Shown one piece after another: positions 1 to 8,270 of a DNA stretch of 64,000 nt (positions are counted from its first letter, which is position 1; the number at the start of each line of letters is the position of its first letter). The position numbers and the translations under genes are program-made. The stretch comes from Chitinophaga filiformis (GTDB lineage Bacteria; Bacteroidota; Bacteroidia; Chitinophagales; Chitinophagaceae), in the NCBI RefSeq assembly GCF_021646545.1, contig NZ_JAKIRP010000005.1, positions 186,001 to 250,000 on the forward strand, written 5' to 3'. The notes beneath the pieces were generated by a model, which saw only the letters and a program-made list of their open reading frames with translations, had not been told where the DNA came from and made no database searches.

Positions 1-12
1 CACTGGTAGGGC

Positions 13-534
13 TTATTCAAGGATGACCTCGTCTTTCCCATCACGTTCTGCCCAGCGCACCTTCACTTTTTCAGAGATGATAGCGTCGACGGTACGGCCG
101 GTATAGTCTGCCTGAATGGGCAGCTGACGCGTAAAGCGGCGATCTATCAACACCAGCAATTCTACCACGGAAGGACGACCGTAGTCCAGCATTGCATCCA
201 ATGCCGAACGGGTAGTACGGCCTGTGTACAACACATCGTCCACCAGGATCACTTTCTTATTTTCCAGAGAGAAATCTATGGTTGTTTCATTGGGTACATG
301 CAACTGGGTATTGAAGTCATCCCTGTAGAAGGTAATGTCCAGTTTTCCGTAGTTAATATGTACTCCCGGCAGTAATTTTCGCAGGGTGTGATAGATACGG
401 TCGGACAGGTAGATCCCTCTCGGCTGTAAGCCTATCAGCACGCTCTTTGAGAAATCCAGGTGATTTTCAATCAACTGGTGACAAAGCCTGTCTACGGTTA
501 TGGCCACTTGCGTACCATTCAATATGGTCTTCAA
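13..534 (-). CDS. pyrR: PyrR-like bifunctional pyrimidine regulator / uracil phosphoribosyltransferase
   Basis: Type I phosphoribosyltransferase fold of 173 aa, the usual PyrR length. The PRPP-binding loop VILVDDVLYTGRT lies at residues 95-107, and the GLQPRG segment at 35-40 fits the family. Members salvage uracil to UMP and, in some bacteria, bind pyr mRNA; no pyr leader or other pyr gene is visible here, so the regulatory role is untested. The start is TTG at 532-534; no in-frame ATG precedes it and the N-terminus aligns with the family. A -7-like box (TATTTTTG, 555-562, minus strand) lies about 20 nt upstream. Confidence 0.9.
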   Translation of the reverse strand: MKTILNGTQVAITVDRLCHQLIENHLDFSKSVLIGLQPRGIYLSDRIYHTLRKLLPGVHINYGKLDITFYRDDFNTQLHVPNETTIDFSLENKKVILVDDVLYTGRTTRSALDAMLDYGRPSVVELLVLIDRRFTRQLPIQADYTGRTVDAIISEKVKVRWAERDGKDEVILE

Positions 535-554
535 AATATGTGGATTTAAAGCGC

Positions 555-562
555 CAAAAATA
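555..562 (-). promoter_or_regulatory. Candidate Bacteroidota -7 promoter box for pyrR
   Basis: Read on the minus strand this is TATTTTTG, matching the Bacteroidota -7 consensus TAnnTTTG, about 20 nt upstream of the pyrR TTG start. No clear -33 TTTG element is present at the expected distance, so support is partial. Confidence 0.35.
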
Positions 563-636
563 ATGATTAATAGCGGGTAAGAAAAGTTTCCCAGCTATTT
601 TCTGTTTCCGGCGTACATTTATCACAACGTAAGCAG

Positions 637-1149
637 ATGAAAAATCTAACTGTAATACTCACACTCTTTTTTATGTTCTTATTTGGTAATACCGATGCCC
701 AGCTCAAAGTGGGCGATAAAGTGCCTTCTTTTCAGTTACAGGACCAGGACGGTCAGACTTTCGATATCAACAGCGTATTGGGTAAACAAGCGCTTGTGAT
801 CTATTTCTATCCCAAAGACGAAACCGGAGGCTGTACCAAAGAGGCCTGCTCTTTCCGGGATGCGTATGAAGATTTCACCAGCCGTGGTGCAAAGGTGATC
901 GGTATCAGCGGGGATGATGTAGCGTCGCACAAGAGCTTTGCCACCCATCACAGATTGCCGTTTACATTGCTGGCGGATACCGGAAATAAAGTACGTAAGT
1001 TATTCGGCGTACCGAAAACCTTATTTATACCAGGCAGGGTGACTTACATCGTGGATAAACAGGGTACCATCACATATGTGTTCAACAATCTCAGCGATGG
1101 TCCGAGGCATGTGAAAGAGGCGCTGGCTGCGTTGGAGAAGATGAATTAA
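637..1149 (+). CDS. Secreted Bcp-type peroxiredoxin
   Basis: Peroxiredoxin of the Bcp/PrxQ class, which reduces hydrogen peroxide and organic hydroperoxides with thioredoxin-like donors. The active-site segment (YPKDETGGCTKEACSFRD) is at about residues 58-75; C66 is the predicted peroxidatic cysteine and C71, five residues on, the resolving one (atypical 2-Cys type). Unlike cytosolic Bcp it begins with a hydrophobic signal peptide ending near NTDAQ (residues 18-22), so it probably works in the periplasm. Length is 170 aa. It is monocistronic, divergent from pyrR, and followed by a REP-like element. Confidence 0.9.
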   Translation: MKNLTVILTLFFMFLFGNTDAQLKVGDKVPSFQLQDQDGQTFDINSVLGKQALVIYFYPKDETGGCTKEACSFRDAYEDFTSRGAKVIGISGDDVASHKSFATHHRLPFTLLADTGNKVRKLFGVPKTLFIPGRVTYIVDKQGTITYVFNNLSDGPRHVKEALAALEKMN

Positions 1150-1216
1150 CCGGACATCGGCGGTGGGTTTCGCAACGGAGTCAATCGACGTTTTGTTTCC
1201 CGGTTTATTGTTGTCC

Positions 1217-1259
1217 CGGGCTATCACCCGCGCTACAAACATGGTGACTAACGGAGTCA
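1217..1259. repeat. REP-like double-hairpin element, copy 1
   Basis: Two small hairpins flank the linker CGCTACAAACAT. Hairpin 1 is CGGG/CCCG (1217-1230). Hairpin 2 is TGACT/AGTCA with loop AACGG (1245-1259). The same architecture with the same linker but different stem sequences recurs at 15680-15725. It lies in the 3' spacer between the peroxiredoxin and pruA. Confidence 0.5.
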
Positions 1260-1320
1260 GTTTGCACGGGACATCACATGCCTGTATACACCGTTTCCAG
1301 GCACATACAACCATAAAAAA

Positions 1321-1349
1321 AACGGGGAGATCATTCCGATCTCCCCGTT
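1321..1349 (-). terminator. Rho-independent terminator of pruA
   Basis: Perfect 12-bp stem AACGGGGAGATC / GATCTCCCCGTT with loop ATTCC. On the minus strand it is followed by a run of eight T, so it ends transcription of pruA, whose stop codon lies about 22 nt upstream. Confidence 0.9.
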
Positions 1350-1371
1350 GCTATTTTAACGTATACACGTT

Positions 1372-3006
1372 CTATTTATCTTCCTTCAGGAATGGATACC
1401 TGTAATCGGTAGGTGGTACAAGCGTTTCTTTAATGGTCCTTGCACTCAGCCAGCGATAGAGGTTCAGCGCGGAACCTGCCTTGTCATTGGTACCGGAAGC
1501 ACGGGCGCCACCGAAAGGCTGTTGTCCTACCACTGCGCCGGTAGGTTTATCATTGATGTAGAAGTTACCTGCGCTGTTCACCAGTCGCTTAGTGGCCAGG
1601 TCAATAGCATAACGGTCCTGCGCGATGATGGAACCTGTCAGTGCATATGGAGAAGTAGTATCAACGATATCCATGATCTCGTCGAATTTATCTGCCTCAT
1701 ATACATAGATAGTCAGCACGGGGCCGAAGATCTCTTCGCACATGGTCACATATTTCGGATCTTTTACTTCGATAACAGTTGGCTCAACAAAGTACCCTTC
1801 TGTTTTATTGCAGTTACCACCGGCAATGATCTTAACATTAGGATCATTCTTCGCGTTGTCGATGTATTTAGCGATCTTATCGAAAGAGCGTTCATCGATC
1901 ACGGCGTTGATAAAGTTGGTGAAATCTTCAGTAGTACCCATTTTCATGGTCTTCAGTTCTGCCACCAGTTTCGCTTTCACAGCATCCGCGATATTGGATG
2001 GCAGGTAAGCGCGGGAAGCGGCGGAACATTTCTGTCCCTGGTATTCGAAAGCTCCACGGGCCAGCGCAATAGCCACTACATCTACATTAGCAGACTTGTG
2101 GGCCAGTACGAAGTCTTTACCACCTGTCTCTCCTACTATACGTGGATATGTTTTGTATTTGCCGATATTGGTACCGATCGTCTTCCACATCTGCTGGAAT
2201 ACGCCGGTAGAACCTGTGAAGTGGATACCTGCAAAGTCAGGATGGCTGAAACAGATATCGCCCAATACAGGGCCGTCAGCATATACCAGGTTAATCACAC
2301 CTGCCGGCAGACCAGCTTCCAGTAATACTTTCATGATCACATGTGCTGCCAGTACCTGTGTATAGGCAGGTTTCCATACCACCACGTTACCACACATAGC
2401 GGCAGATGTTGGCAGGTTACCCGCGATAGCGGTAAAGTTGAACGGTGTGATAGCCACCACGAAACCTTCCAGCGGACGGTATTCCAGGCGATTGTGAACG
2501 CCCGGAGAGCTAACAGGTTGCTGGTTATATATTTCTGCGAGATAGTGTACGTTAAAGCGGAGGAAGTCGATCAGTTCACAGGCGCTGTCTATTTCTGCCT
2601 GGAACGCATTTTTACTCTGACCGAGCATGGTGGCCGCATTGATCTCGTAGCGGTATTTGTTAGCGAGAAGTTCTGCAGCTTTCAGGAACACTGCAGCGCG
2701 CTGTTCCCATGGCGTATCCGCCCATTTGGCGCGGGCTGCCAGGGCTGCAGCAATAGCATCTTTTACATGGCTGGCATCTCCTTCATGGAAATGGCCCAGC
2801 TTATGTTTTATTTCGTGGGGAGGACGAAGGTCAATGGTTTTGCCCGTACGCACTTCTTTATCGCCAATATACATCGGGATATCAAATTCCTGGGCTTTGA
2901 AAGCGGCCAGTTGTTTTTTCAGCGCTTCCCTTTCGGGGGAACCCGGAGCATAGCTGTACACTGGCTCGTTGGCAGGTGCAGCAAAGTGGAAATAAGCATT
3001 ATGCAT
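1372..3006 (-). CDS. pruA: L-glutamate gamma-semialdehyde dehydrogenase (delta-1-pyrroline-5-carboxylate dehydrogenase)
   Basis: NAD-dependent aldehyde dehydrogenase that oxidises glutamate semialdehyde to glutamate, the second step of proline catabolism. The catalytic cysteine is C327 in EYQGQKCSAASR and the general base is E293 in VGETGGKD; the PFNF oxyanion-hole segment is at about 188-191. Length is 544 aa, as for stand-alone PruA, with no PutA proline dehydrogenase fused. The gene has its own terminator and follows prfB on the same strand after a 248-nt spacer with a structured leader. Confidence 0.95.
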   Translation of the reverse strand: MHNAYFHFAAPANEPVYSYAPGSPEREALKKQLAAFKAQEFDIPMYIGDKEVRTGKTIDLRPPHEIKHKLGHFHEGDASHVKDAIAAALAARAKWADTPWEQRAAVFLKAAELLANKYRYEINAATMLGQSKNAFQAEIDSACELIDFLRFNVHYLAEIYNQQPVSSPGVHNRLEYRPLEGFVVAITPFNFTAIAGNLPTSAAMCGNVVVWKPAYTQVLAAHVIMKVLLEAGLPAGVINLVYADGPVLGDICFSHPDFAGIHFTGSTGVFQQMWKTIGTNIGKYKTYPRIVGETGGKDFVLAHKSANVDVVAIALARGAFEYQGQKCSAASRAYLPSNIADAVKAKLVAELKTMKMGTTEDFTNFINAVIDERSFDKIAKYIDNAKNDPNVKIIAGGNCNKTEGYFVEPTVIEVKDPKYVTMCEEIFGPVLTIYVYEADKFDEIMDIVDTTSPYALTGSIIAQDRYAIDLATKRLVNSAGNFYINDKPTGAVVGQQPFGGARASGTNDKAGSALNLYRWLSARTIKETLVPPTDYRYPFLKEDK

Positions 3007-3196
3007 TCTCAGAAGTTTTTATGTTCGATCTTGTTGTTTTCTTCCAGTTATTTGCAGGAATCAATTAGATTTTTCTCTCATTAAGCAGGGCCGCCGGGCC
3101 ACAAAACAGGTTGCGCGTTGATGCGCTGGCTTCCTGGTCCGGGTTAATATGTACTGGTTTCAGTATCTCCGGGCCAGTCCTGCCTAATATGCAAAA
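3007..3196 (-). other. Structured, uncharacterised 5' leader of pruA
   Basis: Read on the minus strand, the spacer upstream of pruA can form several nested helices: GCAGG/CCTGC closing about 100 nt, TACTG/CAGTA with loop AAAC, CAGG/CCTG, and an inner GCGC/GCGC hairpin. This resembles a junction RNA more than plain spacer. It does not match any riboswitch consensus I can recall with confidence. It could also be chance pairing in a GC-rich stretch. Confidence 0.3.
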
Positions 3197-3232
3197 GTGC
3201 TGATAAGTTGAGCATTCTCAATTTATCAGCAC
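3197..3232 (-). terminator. Terminator of prfB
   Basis: Long stem: GTGCTGATAA pairs with TTATCAGCAC, a single mismatch follows, and TTGAG pairs with CTCAA around a 4-nt loop. On the minus strand a short T run (TTTT) follows. It lies 22 nt after the prfB stop codon. Confidence 0.75.
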
Positions 3233-3254
3233 AGGGCATATTTGCAAAGTTACG

Positions 3255-4344
3255 TTAATCTTCTCCTTTGGACATCATCAGGTAAGCCTTGATGAAGCCC
3301 TCCAGTTCGCCGTCCATAACAGGCTGAACGTTACCTACTTCATAATCCGTACGGTGATCTTTGATCATTTTGTAAGGATGAAATACGTAGGAACGGATCT
3401 GTGATCCCCATTCAATTTTGCGCTTGTTGGCGTTGGCGGCGTTTTTCAGTTCCTCCCTCTTACGCAGCTCTTCTTCATATAAGCGGGATTTCAGCATGGT
3501 GAGCGCCTTTTCACGGTTCTCGCCCTGCGTACGTGCCTGCTGACATTCGATGATGATGCCTGAAGGAATGTGTTTCAAACGCACTGCGGTTTCTACCTTG
3601 TTTACGTTCTGCCCTCCTTTACCACCGGAACGGTAGAATTCCCATTCGAGGTCGGCAGGGTTTACTGCAATTTCAATGGTATCATCCACCAGCGGATATA
3701 CAAAGATGGAAGCGAAGGAAGTATGTCTGCGGGCGTTGGCATCGAACGGAGAGATACGCACCAGGCGGTGCACACCACTTTCCGCTTTCAGCAAGCCATA
3801 GGCAAAGCTTCCGTCCATTTCCAGGGAGGCTGATTTAATACCGGCGCCATCCCCGTATTGTACATCAATTTCAGATACTTTCCAACCCTGCTTTTCGCCG
3901 TACATACGGTACATGCGTAACAGCATCTCTGCCCAATCCTGGCTTTCGGTACCACCGGCGCCTGAATTGATGGTGAGCACTGCCGGCATCTCGTCTTCAG
4001 GCTCGTTCAGTGTTGATTTAAATTCCAATTCGTCAAGAGCTGCCAGTGATGCCTGGTATGCCTGCTCCACCTCTTCTTCAGTGGCTTCGCCTTCTTTCTG
4101 GAAGTCGAGCAGTACACTGCTGTCCTCTATTGCCGTTTGCACGCTTTCATAGAGTTCCACCCAGAATTTGTTCACCTTGATCTCTTTCAGAATTGACGTA
4201 GCCCGGGCATTGTCGTCCCAGAAGCCGGGGGCTAACGTAAGTTGCTTATCATTTTCTATTTTTGCTATGCGGTCCTGGACGTTAAAGAAAACCTCCCAGG
4301 ACATGGAGACGGTCCCTCATAGCTTTAAGTTGTTCTGCTGTCAT
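3255..4344 (-). CDS. prfB: Peptide chain release factor 2, expressed by +1 programmed frameshift
   Basis: RF2 releases nascent chains at UGA and UAA codons. The gene has two overlapping frames. Frame 0 starts with ATG at 4342-4344 and encodes MTAEQLKAMRDRLHVLGGFL, then meets a TAA stop at 4282-4284. A +1 shift at CTT-T-AAC (4281-4287) continues NVQDRIAKIEN to the stop at 3255, giving about 362 aa. GGGAGG lies four bases before CTT and acts as the stimulatory Shine-Dalgarno-like element. The RF2 codon-recognition tripeptide SPF is near residues 198-200 and the catalytic GGQ near 243-245. The shift stop is UAA rather than the usual UGA. An in-frame ATG at 4304 exists but would drop the family N-terminus. 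Confidence 0.93.
4281..4298 (-). promoter_or_regulatory. prfB programmed +1 frameshift site with internal Shine-Dalgarno
   Basis: On the minus strand the order is GGGAGG, TTTT spacer, then CTT TAA C. Slippage of the CTT-decoding tRNA to TTT puts translation into the downstream frame. Layout matches the classic RF2 autoregulation site (AGGGGG-TAT-CTT-TGA-C in E. coli), except that TAA replaces TGA. Confidence 0.9.
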
Positions 4345-4422
4345 AGGGCGCAAATGTACGGAAAAAGGGGAACAATATTTGCAGGACTTTTATCATATTA
4401 ATTTCCAGTTATTTAAAAACTT

Positions 4423-5238
4423 ATGCTATCTATGACAACCTCCCATAAAACCCTCTATTACAAGAACAGCGCGGTTTTCAATACAATTGGGTACATCATG
4501 GTGATCGTTGTCAATGCGCTGGCCAACCTGAACCTGATCAACAATAAGAATACCGGCGACATCTCCGACAAATATGACAACCTCTTCGTACCTGCAGGAT
4601 TTACTTTCGCCATTTGGGGCCTTATCTATTTATCACTGCTGGCTTTCATAGTGTTCCAGTTATGGCTGGCATTCTCAAAGGACCGTACGCCTGCCCTGGA
4701 ACTGTTCATGGAGCGGTTGCGCGGCTGGTGGCTGATCAGTTGTATGGCTAATTCCTGCTGGCTGTTCGCCTGGCATTATGAGCTGCTGCCACTCTCCATC
4801 CTGCTCATGATAGCCCTGCTGATATGCCTTCTGGCCATCCATCTGAACTTTAATGTCGCACTGCCGCATCCACCGGCAACCAAAACTGAAAAAATATTCG
4901 TACACCTTCCTTTCAGCCTGTACCTGGGATGGATATGTATCGCAACCGTGGCTAATATTGCCGCCTTCCTGGTATACCTCGGATGGGATGGCATGAGCAT
5001 TCCGGGGACTATTTTTCTCATAGTGTTATGCACCGTGGCGGCAACGTTGCTGATTATACGCAGACACAATGTAGTGGTAGGCCTGGTGGCGCTTTGGGCG
5101 CTCTGTGGCATTATCATAAAGCGTCAGTCTTTGGGAGGTTCTGCAGAGATGCCTATTGTCGGCGCCTGCATCGGGGCGATGGTTATTATTGCTGTCAGCA
5201 GCACCTGGCGACTCATCACCAACAGAAGATTGTCGTGA
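4423..5238 (+). CDS. TspO/MBR-like tryptophan-rich membrane protein
   Basis: Polytopic membrane protein of 271 aa, nearly all hydrophobic segments and rich in tryptophan. The segment VPAGFTFAIWGLIYLSLL (about residues 57-74) resembles the first helix region of TspO/MBR-type proteins. Family members bind tetrapyrroles or other hydrophobic ligands, but this one is longer than the usual 160 aa and has more helices, so ligand and role are unknown. An alternative start is the ATG at 4432. It is divergent from prfB and precedes pgi. Confidence 0.7.
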   Translation: MLSMTTSHKTLYYKNSAVFNTIGYIMVIVVNALANLNLINNKNTGDISDKYDNLFVPAGFTFAIWGLIYLSLLAFIVFQLWLAFSKDRTPALELFMERLRGWWLISCMANSCWLFAWHYELLPLSILLMIALLICLLAIHLNFNVALPHPPATKTEKIFVHLPFSLYLGWICIATVANIAAFLVYLGWDGMSIPGTIFLIVLCTVAATLLIIRRHNVVVGLVALWALCGIIIKRQSLGGSAEMPIVGACIGAMVIIAVSSTWRLITNRRLS

Positions 5239-5367
5239 CAGATGTCTTTATTCCTGATTTCATTGTATATATTACCGGAAGTATAGTTTACTCTGTCTGA
5301 GTGAATTATCTTTAAATATTGGTCTTCCTTTCCGGCGGATTGGTTCTGAGACTATCCAACTATTTAT

Positions 5368-5375
5368 TACTTTTG
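5368..5375 (+). promoter_or_regulatory. Candidate -7 promoter box for pgi
   Basis: TACTTTTG matches TAnnTTTG and lies about 20 nt upstream of the pgi ATG. The -33 element is not convincing. Confidence 0.4.
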
Positions 5376-5395
5376 ATGCCATAAAATGCGTGTTT

Positions 5396-7048
5396 ATGTT
5401 CCCAACGACTAATCCGACTGCTACAAAAGCATGGCAACAATTGCAGCAGCATGCTTCCAAGATGAAGGAAACGCACCTGCGCACATTGTTCGCGGAGGAT
5501 GCTGACAGATTTAAGAAGTTTACAATCTCTTTTGAAGATATTTTGTTCGACTATTCAAAGAACATCATCACAGAAGAAACACTTTCCTACCTGCTGCAGC
5601 TGGCAAAGGAAACCGGCGTGGAAGAAGGTATCAAGGCCATGTTCAGTGCTGAAAAGATCAATGCTACTGAAAACAGGGCTGTATTGCATACTGCACTCCG
5701 TAATTTTTCCGGTAATCCCGTTGTACTGGACGGAAAAGATGTGATGCCGGATGTACAGGCGGTACTGAAGAAAATGGAAAGCTTTACCCAGCGTATCCAT
5801 AGCGGCGAGTGGAAAGGTTATACCGGCAAGCCTATACGTTACATTGTAAATATAGGTATCGGTGGTTCCGACCTGGGCCCGGTAATGGTGACCGAGGCAT
5901 TGAAACCTTACTGGAAAGAGGGTATTCAGCCTTATTTCGTTTCCAATGTGGACGGTACACACATCGCAGAAACACTTAAAAAAGTAACTCCGGAAGAAAC
6001 CCTCTTCCTCATAGCTTCCAAAACTTTCACTACGCAGGAAACAATGACCAACGCGCTCACCGCACGTAAATGGTTCCTCGATGCAGCGAAAGACGAAGCA
6101 TTTGTAGCGAAACACTTTGCTGCCCTTTCTACGAACGAAAAGGCAGTAAAAGCATTCGGTATAGATCCTGCCAATATGTTCGAGTTCTGGGACTGGGTTG
6201 GCGGCCGTTATTCTTTATGGTCCGCAATTGGTCTTAGCATCGCACTGACCGTTGGTTACGACAATTTCAAAGCACTCCTGGAAGGTGCAAATGCAGTGGA
6301 TAACCACTTCCGCACTACTCCGCTCGAAAAGAACATCCCGGCTATTATGGCCTTAATTGGCCTCTGGTACGGTAACTTCTTTGATACTTCCACCGAGGCA
6401 ATCCTGGCGTACGACCAGTATATGCACCGTTTTGCAGCCTATTTCCAGCAGGGAAATATGGAAAGCAATGGTAAATATGTAGACCGTACAGGTAAAGCGG
6501 TAACCTACGAAACCGGTCCTATCGTATGGGGCGAACCTGGCACCAACGGACAGCACGCATTCTATCAGCTGATCCATCAGGGTACCCGTATCGTACCTGC
6601 CGACTTCATCGCTCCTGCTATCAGCCATAATCCTATCGGCGATCATCACGTAAAATTATTGTCTAACTTCTTTGCACAGACAGAAGCACTGATGAATGGT
6701 AAGACAGAAGCAGAAGTACGTGCTGAACTGGAGAAATCCGGCCTGAAGGAAGATGAGATCAAGGCGCTGCTGCCATACAAAGTGTTTACCGGCAACAGGC
6801 CTACGAATTCCTTCCTCGTAAAACAGATCACGCCACGCTCACTGGGTTCACTGGTAGCGCTGTATGAGCACAAGATCTTTGTACAGGGTGTTATCTGGAA
6901 CATCTACAGCTTTGATCAATGGGGTGTTGAACTGGGTAAACAGCTGGCAAACAAGATCCTGCCTGAACTGGAAAGTGGAGATAAAGTTACCAGCCATGAT
7001 GCGTCTACCAATGGATTGATCAATGCCTGGAAACAAATGAAGAAATAG
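5396..7048 (+). CDS. pgi: Glucose-6-phosphate isomerase
   Basis: Interconverts glucose 6-phosphate and fructose 6-phosphate in glycolysis and gluconeogenesis. Both family signatures are present: DWVGGRYSLWSAIG near residue 265 and FDQWGVELGK near residue 510; the catalytic GTNGQHAFYQLIHQGT region lies near 385. Length is 550 aa, close to E. coli Pgi (549). The ATG at 5396 (MFPTTNP) is preferred to the GTG two codons upstream because it matches the family N-terminus. It is followed at once by a strong terminator. Confidence 0.97.
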   Translation: MFPTTNPTATKAWQQLQQHASKMKETHLRTLFAEDADRFKKFTISFEDILFDYSKNIITEETLSYLLQLAKETGVEEGIKAMFSAEKINATENRAVLHTALRNFSGNPVVLDGKDVMPDVQAVLKKMESFTQRIHSGEWKGYTGKPIRYIVNIGIGGSDLGPVMVTEALKPYWKEGIQPYFVSNVDGTHIAETLKKVTPEETLFLIASKTFTTQETMTNALTARKWFLDAAKDEAFVAKHFAALSTNEKAVKAFGIDPANMFEFWDWVGGRYSLWSAIGLSIALTVGYDNFKALLEGANAVDNHFRTTPLEKNIPAIMALIGLWYGNFFDTSTEAILAYDQYMHRFAAYFQQGNMESNGKYVDRTGKAVTYETGPIVWGEPGTNGQHAFYQLIHQGTRIVPADFIAPAISHNPIGDHHVKLLSNFFAQTEALMNGKTEAEVRAELEKSGLKEDEIKALLPYKVFTGNRPTNSFLVKQITPRSLGSLVALYEHKIFVQGVIWNIYSFDQWGVELGKQLANKILPELESGDKVTSHDASTNGLINAWKQMKK

Positions 7049-7076
7049 GTTTAGTCAACAGATAGTTATTGACAGG

Positions 7077-7097
7077 GGACTCCTTCGGGAGTCCTTT
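7077..7097 (+). terminator. Rho-independent terminator of pgi
   Basis: Stem GGACTCC / GGAGTCC with a TTCG tetraloop, followed by TTTGTTGTTTT. It starts 28 nt after the pgi stop codon. Confidence 0.9.
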
Positions 7098-7626
7098 GTT
7101 GTTTTCTCGAGCGGAGCATTTGCTGATTGATATTGCTTCGGTTCCATGTGGGACCACTGGCTGCGTTCTTTGAAGTTTCTTTCTATGTTGCGATGGGAGG
7201 TCGTATTGAGCGATTAGAAATCTCATTAAACCCCTGTCGAAGTCGTGTCAACATACTTCAAACAACGAAGGCCAGTGATCTCCACCTGGAACCGCCGCTG
7301 CTTCAGGGCTGACTATTTCGCCTATGGCTATCGCGCCTTTCGTCCTTATGCATTATGCTCCACATTCTGTTAATAACGTTTTGTTGCCAAAGGAGGTACA
7401 TACAACACGGGGCGTTTTTGTGAAAGAATGCCTGTTCGATATAAAATCAGCAAAGCTTATACGACCCGATCGCCTGATTTCTATGAACGCATATCCAATT
7501 TTATAACAAACGGGTACACGGTAGGACCAACCTGTGGTACGGCAATGATGCATGCGAAATACCGGACAGATGCAACCCCGGGGGTATGAATGGGACATAC
7601 CGCATTTCGATATACCGCACAAAAAA
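7098..7626. other. Gene-free spacer between pgi and the DUF3276 gene
   Basis: About 530 nt without a supportable gene. Short open frames on both strands (60-90 codons) have no recognisable domain, no convincing ribosome-binding site and unusual composition for this genome (several Cys, His and Ser clusters). I see no tRNA, transposase fragment or clear inverted repeats. It may be decayed coding sequence. Confidence 0.5.
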
Positions 7627-7650
7627 ACCCCCGGAGAAACCGGAGGTTTT
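7627..7650 (-). terminator. Bidirectional terminator downstream of the DUF3276 gene
   Basis: Stem ACCCCCGG / CCGGAGGT (one mismatch) with loop AGAAA. On the minus strand it is followed by seven T (7621-7627); on the plus strand by TTTTATTTA. It probably serves the DUF3276 gene. Confidence 0.8.
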
Positions 7651-7688
7651 ATTTATCATCAAATAAAAATGAATGATCTAAGCTTAGA

Positions 7689-8111
7689 TTACCACTTGTC
7701 TACGTCTTCGCTATGAGAAGAAGCGGATGCAGCAACAGGTGCTTCAGTTACTGCAGCTTCAACTACAGCTTCGGAAGTTTCAGCACCTTCACCATCTTCA
7801 TCATCGCGCACGTAATCATGATTGTAGGCATCAAAATCGAAGTCGGGCATCAACTCAGTTTTTACGTAGTTGATGGTCTCTGTCAATGCATTCAGGAACT
7901 TGTTGAAGTCTTCCTTGTACAGGAATACTTTGTGCCTGTCATAACCATTGTCGTTGAAGCGTTTCTTGCTTTCGGTAATGGTTAGAAAATAATCATTTCC
8001 ACGAGTGGTCTTTACATCAAAGAAGTAAGTTCTTCTTTTGCCCGCTTTCAATCGTTTAGAAAAGATACTGTCATTATTTCTTTCCTGCTGATTGGTATTT
8101 TCGTACGCCAC
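7689..8111 (-). CDS. DUF3276 (PUR-alpha-like) nucleic-acid-binding protein
   Basis: Small protein (140 aa) with the DUF3276 pattern: SKRLKAGKRRTYFFDVKTTRGNDYFLTITESKKR at about residues 18-52, then KVFLYKEDFNKFLNALTETINYVK. DUF3276 is widespread in Bacteroidota and spirochaetes and has a PUR-alpha-like fold that binds single-stranded DNA or RNA. The C-terminus (from about residue 100) is acidic then Ala/Val-rich and probably disordered. Monocistronic with its own terminator. A role in RNA handling is inferred from the fold. Confidence 0.85.
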   Translation of the reverse strand: MAYENTNQQERNNDSIFSKRLKAGKRRTYFFDVKTTRGNDYFLTITESKKRFNDNGYDRHKVFLYKEDFNKFLNALTETINYVKTELMPDFDFDAYNHDYVRDDEDGEGAETSEAVVEAAVTEAPVAASASSHSEDVDKW

Positions 8112-8270
8112 AGTTGATAGATTTAAGTTGTTAACGAATCAAATCCTTTTTCCAATAAGAAACAAATATACTATTAGTTTACAAATATCAAAATAATTTT
8201 AAATGATTTTGAAAAATGATAGAATACTACTTTAGCTACTGGTTTACAGGCATATATAAGAAGATGATTA

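Noticed and set aside
1522..2325. 267-codon open frame opposite pruA
   Set aside because: Antisense shadow of a conserved enzyme; no recognisable motif or ribosome-binding site.
3007..3196. SAM or TPP riboswitch upstream of pruA
   Set aside because: A GGACTGGCCC segment recalls SAM-I, but the other conserved blocks are missing or out of order, and the downstream gene is not a methionine or thiamine gene.
7353..7622. 89-codon minus-strand frame in the spacer after pgi
   Set aside because: No family resemblance, Cys/Ser/Arg-rich composition and no start signals. Kept as non-coding spacer.
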